A DNA stretch of 64,000 bases from Apteryx mantelli (Eukaryota; Chordata; Aves; Apterygiformes; Apterygidae), in contig NC_089979.1 of assembly GCF_036417845.1 (NCBI RefSeq), positions 119,941,415-120,005,414 on the forward strand, given 5' to 3'. Under the pieces are notes generated by a model. It was not told the origin of the DNA. It made no database searches and saw nothing but the letters and a program-made list of their open reading frames with translations. This document shows, one piece after another, positions 49,919 to 61,800 of the stretch (within the stretch, counting starts at the first letter, position 1; each line of letters opens with the position of its first letter). The position numbers and the translations under genes were made by a program.

Positions 49919-52900
49919 TTTTGTTACCCTTTGAAATATTGAAGTTCGGGGACCAGACTAACTTCAATACAGAATATACTGTGTATCTATGTTATATTGG
50001 ACACCAGTGATTCAAGCAGCCACTGCAGAAAACACAGATGTACATCACATTACTATCTCCCTTTATCTCCTGATCTTCCTGTATCTATGGTATGGTACTA
50101 CTGTCTTCCCACTAGGTCACGTGGATGTTAGTCTTTTTTTTTTTTTTTCCTTTTATATAAAGTGCACAGTATTTCATTTTCCCTTTATTCACTCTCTTTG
50201 TTTCAATTTCAACCCATTCACTGTAACTTCTGAATACTGCACCACTTTAAAGGCTCCAGTCCCTATCAGTGCTTACTGCAAAACTTGCAGCTGAACTTCA
50301 CGTACACACCATCCACCAGGCTAACAGCAAAAACATCAACAAGGGCCTTGCATTTCCTCCTGTTCAATGATCTTCCATTGTCCAAAGGGGTATTAATGCT
50401 GGATTTTCCATGTCTTTGTTTTATTTCCTACTAAGGTCCCCAAGCAGTGCTTCCCAACATTTTTTTAGCTGAACCCTGCTGCTGCAGCCTTCTTTCTCAC
50501 TTCCTTACTTCTCCACCCCTACCCTCAGCTGTTTTTCACTCATTGCCTTCCTACCTCTTCTCCCCTAAGAGGACCAGTTCTGTGTGGCCACCTTGTAACC
50601 TGGTGGGGTGAAGAGCTATGCAAGCAAATCTAGGCAGACCTCTCACCACCTGCCAGAGGCACTTCCAAGCACCATGCACCACTCCCCGCTCCAGGAGCAG
50701 AGCCAGAACCCATCCAAAGGAGTTAACCTGCCTGTGCTCCCATGCACTAAGAGCCAGCACGCAGCTGCACCTTGCCTATAATGCCTGGCACCTCCTTAGA
50801 TGGGAACTACTGCTGCAGGAGGCCTCTGGCATCCAAAGCCTGCGGATGCAAGTTGGCACTTTCTTTCGGACTCCCTATCAATAGGGCGATGTGTAAAGTG
50901 TCACTGACAGACTTGCTGCACTGCAGCTCCAATGAAGCTACAGGCGATCTTTTTTCTTATTGTCTGCAGATCCTAGGAAATATGTAGCTCTAATTAGGAA
51001 AGCTTTGATTTCTCTTCTTCTCTAAAGCAACCTTAAGGTTCAGATTAGTTGCAAACATAAGTCAAATAGGATGTTCTGGGTACAATCACTCCCATCTGGT
51101 TTGCTTCAACCAGCTAAATACAGGACAGAGAAACCAAAAATTGACAATACACTTTTACATCTTGTCATATTTTACATTACCTGCTCTCTTCAGTCAGAAT
51201 GGCAGAAAAACTGCATTCCAGGATATCAATCTAAGCATAAGATCATGCCTACACTGCACAAAGACCAGAGATAACAGTAAGCTCAGTCAATTAATGTCTG
51301 CAGAGACTGGCTGAGCTGCTGCCAGGCCGTTTCCAGACCCAAGCTAGGTTGGCTACCCATCACCTAGGCTGTGGTCCCCTCTACAGGAGGCATAACCATT
51401 ATGGATGCATCCTAAGTGCATGGCTGCCTGAGCAAGTTACCATGAGACAACGCAATGCATGGGTTTGGAGTACACTGCCTACGTGACACTGCTGGCTCCT
51501 GCTCTGTGGGACATGCACAGTAACCCACTCATCAAGAAGACTAGGTTCAGATTAGGCAAGTAAAATAGATTCACCAAAGCTGAGTTACCATTGCTCAAGC
51601 TACGAACATACTGCCTTAGACCATCAGTTGTTCCCCTTTGCTGACACAAAGTGAACTGCTCAGTAAAAGACACATAACTACTTGGGCATAGCAATCCTGT
51701 ATCTGCTGAATGAAGATTACAACTTATACCCAACGGTTGGATTAAACTACATATCATTTTAAGGGCCCCTTACTACTGAACAAATTATTTCAAATTGGCA
51801 TACACACCTCATCTATACTACTTAAAATGAAAACCAAAAATGTAAAACAGAAACATAAACAAAAATGGCCAGTACATGGTAAGTGTTGCTAGAAATATCT
51901 TTAGTTTTTAGGCAGATCTTACATTTGTCCTTTTATAAGCCTATAACTGCACAGAGTTTCTGGGTCACACCTTCTAAATTTCAATGCATATTCAGTCCAA
52001 ATACAACTTACTACCACGAGCAGCTCCCATTGATGTGACAAGTAGTGCTATCTGCTGGTGCAATAGTAAGAGCTACATTGACACAGCTGTAGTATTTGAA
52101 GGACTGGATCTTTATTGCACACAGAGCTGTATTCTTAAAGACACACATGAATTAATGTGTGGCTCCACTTATAATGACTGGTATCACTATCAGGCTATAC
52201 AGAAGACTTGCTGTTTTCATTAAGCAAAGAAAAAACATGGTACTTGCTACCTACAATGATAGGGACTGGAAGCAGTCACTTACTACACAATATAAATCCC
52301 TTCTCTGTGATGCCGTTGTAACAGAACGATCATCTGAATGGGGGCAAAAGTCGTCCTTCCTACAGATCTGACATTCTGCATCCTTGCTGCACCAAGAGTC
52401 TGGCACACACTCTCTCTCTTCCATACTGCAAAATATACTTTATCATTTTTGAAACAGGATCAAAGGAAAACACGTTACAGAATTCTGCTGTCCACCAGAC
52501 ATCCCTTCCTGGCACACAGTCAGAGGGAAAGCACATAAAAGACCAGAATTTTGCCCCCTCAATTCCTAAGCTTTCTCAAAGCTTAAGCTTTTCTAATAGC
52601 TCATACTGAGTACTTACTTGTTCTTAAAAAATACTTTTGACAATTACTCCAAAAATATTCAGAAGTTGTTGTTTAAAAACAACCAGATTTACTGTCTATT
52701 AAAATACAACTCGCTGTCCATTTCAACTAAAGCAGCCACAGCACAGCATCATAGTTTCAGCACAGCTTACTCCCAGCCTTGAAGTTCATCACTGTCCTGC
52801 GACCCCACCGCAAAGCAGCAGTGAAACCTCAGGTGACAAACAGCCACCTTGGAAGTGAGCGCTTCTGTTTAGCCGCTGGCTGCTCACTCCGACGCCGCAC

Positions 52901-53059
52901 CAATAACCGCGTTTCATCATGACCATTCACTAGCAGGTTACAGGACTCTGGTGAAATTGTTGAGGCCTCGGAATTTAAATTTCCTGCCAAGGAGACATCA
53001 CGCAGTCCCGAACGCTGGCGTTCAGTAACGCAAACGCTGAGGCGGACCTGAACGACACA

Positions 53060-53740
53060 GGGAGCTAACGTTACTTCAACCGCACGTCAGGGCCAGTGCA
53101 ACGCAGACAGGAGCCCGGCGAGCGGGCGCAGCGCAGCACCGCACCGCTCCCCCGAGCCACCCGCCGCACTCCCACCTCGCCACCGCGGCAAACGGCGCCA
53201 GTAAACAACCTTCCAGCACCGACCCGCGCCGGCCGACCGAGCCCGGCCCTCGCCCCGGCCGTGACGGGCTCCCCGGGCCCCACCGCGGCCGCGGCGGGGC
53301 CTCTCCCACCCCCCGTCCCGCTCGCCAGCCCGCACCCGCCCACACGGCCGCGGCCCCCGCTGTCGCTCCCCGCCACCTACCCCACAGGCCTCCGGCGCGC
53401 GCCCCGCCGCCCCCACGCCGCGCGCGCCCGAGCGCGCGCCGCCAACGCCGCGCGGGCCAACGTCCCGCCGCGCGGCGCAACGCCACGCCACGCCGCGCCG
53501 CGGCGCAACGCGCCCCCCGCCGCGCGCGCGCGCGCGCGCACGCGCACCCGCCGCCCCAAGCGCCGTGCGGAGCCCGCGCGCGGCCCCCCTCCCCCGCCGC
53601 CCCTTACGCTGGCTCGGCGAGGAGGAACCCGGAAGTGAGCGGCGCCGCCGCCCGGCAGGGCGCAGCCCCCTCGCCGCCCCGGCGGCTCGGCCCCGCGGCC
53701 CAGCGCCTGCGCCGCCCGCTCCTCTTCCGGGCCGCCGGTC
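53060..53740 (-). promoter_or_regulatory. ZDHHC3: ZDHHC3 CpG-island promoter and noncoding exon 1
   Basis: This block is very GC- and CpG-rich. It carries an ETS-type site cccggaagtg at 53628-53637, another reading cttccgg at 53724-53730 and an NRF1-like gcgcctgcgcc near 53703, with no TATA box: a housekeeping promoter. Transcription would run leftwards from about 53640-53710. Candidate exon 1 donors on the minus strand are at 53380 (ggg|gtaggt) and near 53606 (agc|gtaagg). Exon 1 appears noncoding. A (CG)n run sits at 53520-53539. Confidence 0.75.
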
Positions 53741-53998
53741 TTTGTGAGGGAAAAAATGCGGGATGCGTAAGGGAAAAAAAGATACGGGGTTCGTGAGCAA
53801 AAAAGATAGGGGTTTTATGAGGGGAAAAAGACGGTCTATATAAGGAAAAGTACGTCTGTTAGAAGAGAAAATACATTTTTTAGGAAAAAAAATGTGGATC
53901 TTGGAAGAAAAATATATTTTGTATAAGAAATAAAACATGGTTTCTATAAGGGAAAAAAGCACTTCTTGTATAAGGAAGAAAGTACTAAAAAATGAAGG
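53731..53998. repeat. Degenerate A-rich tandem repeat beside the ZDHHC3 promoter
   Basis: About eleven diverged units of 20-25 bases run from 53731 to 53981 plus a partial unit. Each has a T/G-rich first half, a purine-rich stretch (for example tataaggg) and an A-run, as in catggtttctataagggaaa. Unit starts are near 53731, 53757, 53781, 53805, 53830, 53850, 53872, 53893, 53913, 53936 and 53959. It begins where the CpG island stops. I do not recognise the family. Confidence 0.8.
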
Positions 53999-56869
53999 GG
54001 ACCCCCATACGCAGCAGCCAGAACAAGACTGCTGTCTCTGCGCTGCGTGCCCGCCCACCAGGCATTGTGGGCTAGTACACCTTCAGGACATGGGCTGCCC
54101 TGCATTTGTGCAGCACTGGGCACGTCGTGTGGGGGATGCTGGAGAGCAGGTTGGACATACAAGAGCAGGGGTGCTAACATTTTCCGTCATGTTTTTCTGT
54201 GCTATATCCACTGTCTGTAGGCTGAAGGCTACGCATGTATATATATGTATATGTATTCACATGTAAGAACTGATGCACTTCTGTGTTCACTCTTGAGCCC
54301 GAGACAGATGGTTTGCAAATGTCCAAAACACTGAAACATCAAACAAGACAGAGCATATCACTGCATATATAATCACTCCCAGGCACCTGCTTGTTATAGA
54401 TGGAGCAGTTGTTAAGTTTGCTTGACACTCTCCATTTTAAGTCACTGTTTCCAAAGTTTACAACTTCACCAAGCATTAATCATGCAGTGTGAACTTTTAC
54501 ATTCCAGGTGGTTTCCTCAGGCTGATTTTTTTTCTTCTATTTCAGCCAACACATGTCATCCATTTACCATAATGAGGTTAGAGAAAAAGACATTGCTTTG
54601 TCCTTGTTAACCAATCTGGCAGCCTTTTTCTCTGATAATCTTCACTGTTGCTTTGCCTTGGATAAGGGTATTCAAGGAAATGCCTTTTGCCACCCCTGAG
54701 AAAAATGAACCAGACCTGGACTTAAGTCATTGGAAAATTGCTGTTTTCATGCGAACAAGGAAGATTTGATAGCTGGGCATCTGAACTATGCAAGTATTTG
54801 ACTCACTTTAGGCAGACTCCAAGCTGGGATTGTAGAGTGGAAGAAAAAGCAGTTTCCCTGCTACTGCAGTTGTTAGCCGCTGTGGACAAAACCATGAGAC
54901 AGGCAGAGCTGGGAGCCAGAATACAGTCTTTCCCATGCTCTCAACAGAAAGCACAGGGTGCATCTGCATTAGCATTTCAGTTCAGAACAGGAATTCACTT
55001 CTTTAAGGGACTCTCTCAATCATTTCCCCTTACTATAGTTTGGTTTGCATTGTTGAGGTTTAGAACATAAGAAATGTGCTGCTGGGTCAGACAAAAGGTC
55101 CATCTGCATCGGACAGAGGCATTAGCAGATGCTATTTAGGGAGAGCACGTGAGACTGGCTGCTTTTCTGCAGTTTCATTCCCTTTCCCTCGTACTCCCCC
55201 GGCCCCACAGCTGTTAGCAGGGACCAGCCTCAGAAGGGGCCTGGCCCTGCTCACCTCCTCAGAGTCAGGGGAAGGGTGTGCAGGGGCAGGGTGACCTACC
55301 CACACCACAGCCCACTGCCACTGGCCTACTGTTGCCTCTTTCCTCCCTGCCTTGCCCTCCTCCCCTGCCCCTGCTATTTTGCTGGAAATGAAAAGATCAG
55401 GTGCCTGCTCACCATCTTAGAGGAGCTTGTGGCCCTAGGTCTGACCCATCAGCAGGGAGAGGATGAGCCCCAACAGGCAGGCCCCAAGTAGAGCACAGAG
55501 GTAACCCTGGCGCTCCCTCCTCTCCCCCTTTCCCCAAGGGCCCCTGCTCTGGGATGGCCAACTCACCCCCCTGCTCTTGTCCGCCAGGCCCCAACTTCTT
55601 GGGCCAGCATCCGTGGGACCCTGGAGCCCCACAACCTCAGAGATCAATGATGATCTTCCAGAGACAAGGCTGCCTGTACCAAATTTGCCATGGCGCCTGG
55701 GGCCCTCCAGTCCTCCAACCTCCAGAACAATGACACGCTACCCCCGCCCAGCAGCCGCCGAACTTCCCTGAGGTCCTCGCTCCCTTTTGGGGGGAGGTGA
55801 CCCTCTGGAGGTGGCATTCATTTTCCTCCTCCCTGCACCCCAGAGAGGGCTTAAGCCCACAAGCTCAAGCCTGTGGACTTAGTCTCATCTGTCAACTTGG
55901 ATATTTCACTGTTCACTCCTTTCTTACTCGTCACTGAGGATACTGAATAGGATAGTCTCTGCATTGATCCTGGGGGGATCAGTGAGACTCCACTGCTGAG
56001 CCTTACTGCCGAAAAGTGATCAGTAATCCCCACTAAATAATCATGGCATGCAGAAATTTGATTCCTTCTGGATGCAGGTAAGCCAGGGGATGCGTTCCAG
56101 AAATGCATCTACTATGCTCCAACTGCTAAATGAATGTTCAGCCCATTAAAGGGACCAAACCAGAGCTAATCCAAAGTAAAACTCCCAAAATGTGCTTCGC
56201 TCTACAGGACTGCTGCCATTGCATCATACTGCCTGCTGAAGTAGGCACAGCCAGAAACACTCTGTACATCTGATTGACCAAGGAGTTTAGGGAAGGAGAG
56301 CAGGAAACACCTACAGAAACTCTGGCTTTGTAGTGTGTCATGCAGGTCACCAATCATCCTTGTGAGCCACGGGTCTTTTTTACTCAGGTATGTATCAATA
56401 CAAAACCAGATAGCAATATTAAAAATAATTCAAAAATTATACACAAGAGCTGTGCTAAGAACATGAAACTTACAACATTAACCACTCATTGTTATGAAAC
56501 ACTCAATTAAGGCTGTCAAAAAAACTTAATTATTGTGTTAATATACAGTATGAGTTTTTAATTGCATTTCCCGTAGTACTTTCCCAGGGATATCTGGCAC
56601 AGAAACAGCAGCACTCTCCTAATGAGAACACTTTGTTTTTTCCCCACTCCTGTGCCAACCTGCGCTGTATGTTGCACACCACTCAGACCTTTCTCTGAGG
56701 TAAAAACTGTTTATCTTCTCATTTTTTTTAAGGTACTTATCACTGTGCAAGCCCTTCGCAAACACTCATGTATTTTCACAGCTTGAGTAACTTTTACCTT
56801 GGCAAAGGGTGGGAAGAGAACGATGAACAACCCCCTTGGTTTATGATGAATTTGAGTTTCTCGGGCGGG
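53999..56869. other. Intergenic between the ZDHHC3 and EXOSC7 promoters
   Basis: No gene was recognised between the two divergent promoters. It contains an old interspersed repeat starting at 55063 and a G/C-rich stretch at about 55195-55850. A segment near 55925-56090 may be a decayed LINE-like relic, though this is weak. Confidence 0.65.
55063..55185 (+). mobile_element. Ancient interspersed repeat fragment
   Basis: The string gaacataagaaatgtgctgc, then tgggtcagacaaaaggtcca, then agcagatgct and gggagagcac matches the pattern of a repeat I know as widespread in reptile and bird genomes. I cannot name the family with certainty. It is diverged, so the insertion is old. Confidence 0.5.
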
Positions 56870-57540
56870 AAGTTTTTCGGCGCACTGGGTGCTCAGCAGG
56901 CACCGTGTCCGGAGCAGTGCCCGTGACTGCCCAGGCGGGGCTGGCGCTCACTGCACCCCAACGAGCCAGGCGCCTAGAGCCGGGAGAAACGTTCCCCATC
57001 GCCTATCCCCCATAAAAAGCTTATGTGGAAAAAATAACGACCGCATTCCCGACCTTGCCTGCAGACAAGCGGGGGGGGGGGGGGTTGGGGCGGCGCGAAG
57101 CCCCCGACATAAGAGGCGCGGGCAGCCCGCAGGAGCGGAATGATAGCGACCCAGGCGCCCCAACGGCCAGAGGCGCGCGGCAGGCGGGAGTGCGCAGGCG
57201 CGCGGCCCACCCCCGCCGCCCCGCCCCCCAGCGTCACGTGGCAGTGGAGCCGCGCGCGCGCCCCCTTCGCTTCCGCCCGTTGCTCGTAACGGCCGCGGCG
57301 GCGCGCGCCGGAAGCGGAAGAGCGCGGCGGAGGCGGGGGCGGTGCGAGCAATGGCGTCGGTGGTGCTGAGCGAGGCGGAGAAGCTGTACATCGTGCACGG
57401 CGTCCAGGTAGCGGCGGTGGCGGGCGGCCCGGGCCGGCCGTGTTTGTGGCCGGTGGTAGCGCTGCCCGGTGAGGGGCGAGGGCAGGGCCCTTCTCCGGGC
57501 CTGTTCTCCGTGAGCGGGCGTGTGATGCGCTCTGGGACGG
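56870..57540 (+). promoter_or_regulatory. EXOSC7: EXOSC7 CpG-island promoter
   Basis: This GC-rich CpG island surrounds the first EXOSC7 exon. Visible elements are an NRF1-type tgcgcaggcgc at 57191-57201, an E-box cacgtg at 57235-57240, tandem ETS-type ccggaag and cggaag at 57308-57320, and an atggcg at the start codon that can serve as a YY1 site. There is no TATA box. A G14 run sits at 57071-57084. Transcription probably starts near 57280-57330. Confidence 0.8.
57351..57407 (+). CDS. EXOSC7: EXOSC7 coding exon 1
   Basis: It runs from ATG to the donor ccag|gtagcg and gives 19 codons ending at a codon boundary. The sequence around the start, gagcaatgg, has A at -3 only if counted loosely, but G follows the ATG. 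Confidence 0.95.
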
Positions 57541-58859
57541 CGGCTGGCTGCAGAGAAAGCCTGGGTCGAGAGTCTTCTTATTGTCGTGACTTGTGCCTAA
57601 TAGTCTCCTTAAACGTTAGGGAAAAGGACACTTTGCTGGTATTACTTAGGGTATCCCAAGATGGAGCTGTGTTAAGTAAAAAAACTTTTAAAATCGAGAC
57701 CTTTATATTTCTGTAGTCTGAAGCCTTCTGTTGAAACTAAAGGGTTTTAGTGCTGGATTTCAGGTCTGCCTACAAAGAGCTCGATGCAAGCTGTAGATGA
57801 ATGATGTGAATGGAAAAGTTCAGTAGATTCTGTTCTACAGTTTTCGCTGAAAGCTGGTGATGAAACTAGGAACTGTTGCTTTCACCTTCATCTTTACTAC
57901 TCTGTTTCACAGGAGAAAAGGAAACTTCAAAAACACAGATTTTAGTTTTTACTTTTGCTTCATTATGAATTCCCTTTAGCCAAAATATTGTCATTCTTAG
58001 GAGGACCTTCGTGTAGATGGTCGTGGCTGTGAAGACTACAGGTGTGCTGAAGTAGAAACAGATGTTGTGTCAAACACAAGTGGATCTGCAAGAGCGAAGC
58101 TGGTAGGTAAATTTATTAGGGATCACATATGTTGCTGATGAAGACTTCTGGGTTATGTGATTGCAGTTTTAAATTAAGCCAAGGCTATTTATGGGGCGGG
58201 GGGGTGTACACCCACCACTAAGTGAAACTATAGACTGTTAAGCAATAATGAAGGGATATATAATTTACTTGTTCAGGCTGGCTTCATTGACTTGAACTAG
58301 ATTTACTGTAAAGTATATCTGGAAAGCCTTCCATGTGAAATAATCTACAATTTAATCTTGGAAAAAATGAAATCCCTGTTGTGCCTAGTCACTAGAAAAA
58401 TAATTCTCTTAGAGTGAAGCAAGGCTACTTCCAGCATGTTTTGACTTGGAAGAAAATATCCTTTGCAATATTATAATGGTTCTGCAGATGTAACTATTCC
58501 CTGAACTAGAACAATAAAAAGCTGCAGATATTCAGAGTGTCTTGTTAACATAAAGAAGCTTATGTGTATAATAAAAAATATTTGAAGAAACTTGCTCAGG
58601 CTTAACATTGTTCTCTTAAAGTGTTTTAAAAATCACACTAGTTTTTAATAGTTCCCTGTAATAGAATGAAAGGTAAAACTGTCAGCTGGCCCTAGGTGTC
58701 CAAATTAAAGAAATAATTTTGTGAATATATTTCCAGTTTTATGATGTGTTTTTTGTTTTAACAGGGACACACCGATATTTTGGTAGGTGTAAAAGCTGAA
58801 ATGGGAACACCAAAGTTGGAGAAACCAGATGAAGGCTACCTGGAATTCTTTGTTGATTG
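57351..58859 (+). CDS. EXOSC7: Exosome component 7 (EXOSC7, Rrp42), first three exons, gene continues to the right
   Basis: EXOSC7 is one of six RNase PH-like subunits forming the ring of the nuclear and cytoplasmic RNA exosome; in animals it is structural rather than catalytic. Three coding exons join in phase to give the first 84 residues: MASVVLSEAEKLYIVHGVQ, EDLRVDGRGCEDYRCAEVET and GHTDILVGVKAEMGTPKLEK, ending FFVD plus two bases. All are nearly identical to human EXOSC7 as I know it. The start ATG at 57351 follows the ETS-rich promoter. The following exons (the human protein is 291 residues) were not found before the window ends, so the gene is cut off by the right edge. Confidence 0.96.
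57408..58000 (+). other. EXOSC7: EXOSC7 intron 1
   Basis: This 593-bp intron begins within the CpG island and becomes AT-rich. No other feature was seen. Confidence 0.85.
58001..58102 (+). CDS. EXOSC7: EXOSC7 coding exon 2
   Basis: The acceptor is ttcttag and the donor gtaggt. It encodes 34 residues, EDLRVDGRGCEDYR through SNTSGSARAKL, including the RxDGRxxxDYR motif of RNase PH-family exosome subunits. Confidence 0.96.
58103..58764 (+). other. EXOSC7: EXOSC7 intron 2
   Basis: This 662-bp AT-rich intron has a short G-run near 58196-58204. No gene or repeat was recognised. Confidence 0.85.
58765..58859 (+). CDS. EXOSC7: EXOSC7 coding exon 3
   Basis: The acceptor is taacag and the donor gttagt. 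It encodes GHTDILVGVKAEMGTPKLEK and PDEGYLEFFVD, part of the RNase PH fold, and ends two bases into the next codon. Confidence 0.96.
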
Positions 58860-61800
58860 GTTAGTACACTAAAGGAGAAGGAAATAGATCTAATATTTGG
58901 AATAAATGGCTGATCAGACCTTACGATTCTTCTCAATTTTATATCTTAATTCCACCAGCCTGCTGTTAGGGTCTGAGTAATAGAAACATGTTATTTTAGT
59001 AGTGGAGAGTGTTTAGAAAATTTCTGCAACTTCTGCAGAACCAAAATGAGCAAAACAGTAGGAATTAAAGGATGATACCAGGTTAAATAAAACCACCCTG
59101 AATTGTGTAGCATCACTACAGCTGGAAAAGATTAATGGCTTGGTTACATGTGTATTTAACTTGACTTCATGATTATAATGTTAGTGGTCTTTGTTGCGAT
59201 GACAGAGTAGAGAAAATATCTTTCAAAAACTAAGTATTCCAGATTTGGAAAAAAATGGAACACACTCCGATACAGATTGTACTTGCTTTTTGTTGGGCAT
59301 ATAGTAACAATTTAATCCTCACTGTATACTTCGGATGCAAAAGTTAATTAGACAATTAATTTGGTTATCGCATTTCTCAGTCAATCAGTTTCATGAACTA
59401 AAACCAAATTTGTTTTTAATCATGTTTATGGCTTTGTGCTGTAAATGGACTGTTGGTTATCTGTAATACTTACAGTGCTTGAATTATGAAGGAAGTTAGA
59501 AGAAAATTGAAAACTTCTCTTTTCAGGTTGCTTTGAGATAGCATGGTGACACCTTAATGTGTTTACAGACTGTTTCCTGTCTGAAACCACAGCATCCATG
59601 TCTTGCAGACTTCCTAAAGCTCTCCTTCTTTATGAAATAATATGTTTTGGGAACCTGCTCATGAAAGCCTTGGCACTGACACATTAGCTGTTCTGCATGT
59701 GATTTTTAAATAACTTTTTAACTCTGAATTAGACCAATATACAGATAGTAAACCTAAGGTATGAGAGCTACTAAGTAAGCAGATATCTAGTAATATTCCT
59801 GATCTAACTGACTATATCTACCTTAATGTTCATCTCTCTCTCTCATTATGCAAACTGATCTAAGAGTGCCTCTATACATTGCAAGATGCTGGTTAACTGT
59901 GGAACCTTGTGGTTTGTGGAGGGAAGGATTTACCTGTGAATTAATACTTTGTCCATGACTACTGCTAGAGAAACATTGGACAGGAAGATACTCTTCTCAA
60001 ATGTGGTCCTATGGTTAGAGGGGAGCTCAGTTTGACTGTGCATTATAAAACTTGTTTATGGAATGTCTTCTATAGTACTTTCTTGGTCCTGGTAGATTCT
60101 ATATGAATCAAGTCCAAGGCAGAAAGCTTTAGCGCTGCTCCTCTACCTTGTGTTAGTATCATTCTGTTACTCAGCAATGTTTGTTGAACTGGCTGCCAGC
60201 AAGAATTGTTCTTTATCTGGCATGCAAGTGGCACGTGTTATTGGTCAGTGGGTCAGCAGGGACACCTCCTTACTCAAAGAAGTAGTCTGTGGCGCTATGT
60301 CATTTCTGTGATGCCACTTTCATGTATAAATGAACATGAGAAAAACTTTAATTCATTAATGTTAGGTTGTATTTTGTAACTGGTAATCTCTGCTTCTCTT
60401 CATAGGATGATGGTAGGGAGATGTGCAGGAATATTGTGCACCATGGATCTTGTCAGGTCTATAAATGTGTAAAGCAACCCTCACTTTGTGTAACAATACA
60501 GACCAAAGCCTAAGTTTGGGAGGAGTGACTACCCTTATACAATGCTTATGCCACCAGGGAAAGGTCATCTCTAGCTCCCAGAAAGATCCTGTAGATAAAA
60601 TGTGACATTGTGTGGTCACGAACTGCTTGTTTTCTGTACAGGGAAATGAGATGCTGCCAGTACCGTGACTGCTGATGCTTTCCCAGGCTGCCACTGGGTG
60701 GTAGTAACTGAGCATAATTTGATACACTGCATCTGTTGTTGAGGTTCCTATATGCTGTACTTGGCTTTTATACTGTTCAAACTAATAATGAAAATTCACA
60801 TTGCAGTGTGTGCTGTCTTAAAATGCTTACTTCCTGAAACTTTCTTGGTTTCTTGTACCATTTAAGAATCATCACTTTCTGGATCAATGTGTAATTCTCT
60901 GCCCTGAAATTCTATTTCTCATCATTCTACTCTGATTCCTTATGTTGTCTCTTAAAATTTGAGAAGTGCATTTAGACCCCTTTTAAGACAGACTTAATTG
61001 CTAGTCTTTGGAAGATATGACTTCTGGGGAACTTGTTGGTGATACTAGAAATTAATTATTAAAAAAAAAAAAAATCCATGTCCTATGCAATGTCCTTACT
61101 CTCCATCAACATGGGGGAAGATGATCATCTTTGTCGCTGATGTTGGAATGCTGCTGTGTCTGTTTTTCTCATGTTTGACTTTTGGGGCTGTTTAAATACT
61201 GACTTCTTAATTTTTTAACTGAAGCAAAGATGTGTCATTTTCAAAGTATAAGAAACAACCTTAAAAAAAAAAAAAAAACAAGGAAGATGAATCTGAATTC
61301 CTTGAATGCCAGGGATGTTGTTTTTTTGGAATGAGGGAAGCAAGAAATATATTTGTCCAAGTCTGACCATCTGCTTCTCCACTTTCAAGGCCAGATGTGC
61401 TTTTGTTCTTGCAGGGACAGTGGGCCTGTTTCACTGATGCAGCGCAGAAGACTGGATCAGATATGGTCTTAAATATTATAGATGGCAAATAGTTTCCCAG
61501 ATTGTGAGTGATCACAGTATTGCAAAACAACCACATCAGAATGCTCTCAGATGATCCTCAGCTACTGGGTTTTGGGGCTTTGTGGGAAATAAATGACTTA
61601 AAACAAATTTCAGTGCAGCTACTAAGGATATGTCACTTGAATGGTGACTGTAGTAAAGAAACCTCCCCCCTGCCTTCCGTCTGCAACCTGGTGTGGTGGC
61701 AACTGTCTTCTGCAAAGGCAGCAGGCAAACTAATGGGTGCTGAAGGAATCAAATGTCTTTACTTTTTTTGATGTACTTACTCCATTAAAGATGGTCAGTA

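Larger units (their letters stand above)
42058..53380 (-). other. ZDHHC3: ZDHHC3 intron 1
   Basis: This is a long first intron of about 11.3 kb if the donor at 53380 (gtaggt on the minus strand) is used; a second possible donor (gtaagg) lies near 53606. It holds an A25 run with GAAA units at 43170-43215, a G-run near 44281-44288, a short TG microsatellite at 49883-49899 and a possible DNA-transposon end at 50445. I found no nested gene. Confidence 0.65.

Noticed and set aside
53096-53638. 180-codon frame on the plus strand in the ZDHHC3 CpG island
   Set aside because: It is Pro/Ala/Arg-rich translation of CpG-island sequence, stop-free because of its composition.
53087-54058. 323-codon frame on the minus strand through the ZDHHC3 promoter
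   Set aside because: It is GC-bias sequence joined to the degenerate A-rich repeat and no known domain was seen. The repeat itself is reported as a finding.
55925-56090. Segment with a gatcctggggggatcag block recalling a LINE-type relic
   Set aside because: The resemblance is short and from memory only, too weak to annotate as a separate element.
60362-60727. 121-codon frame on the minus strand in EXOSC7 intron 3
   Set aside because: There is no known domain, no nearby promoter and no splice context, and such a length can occur by chance in 5 kb of intron.
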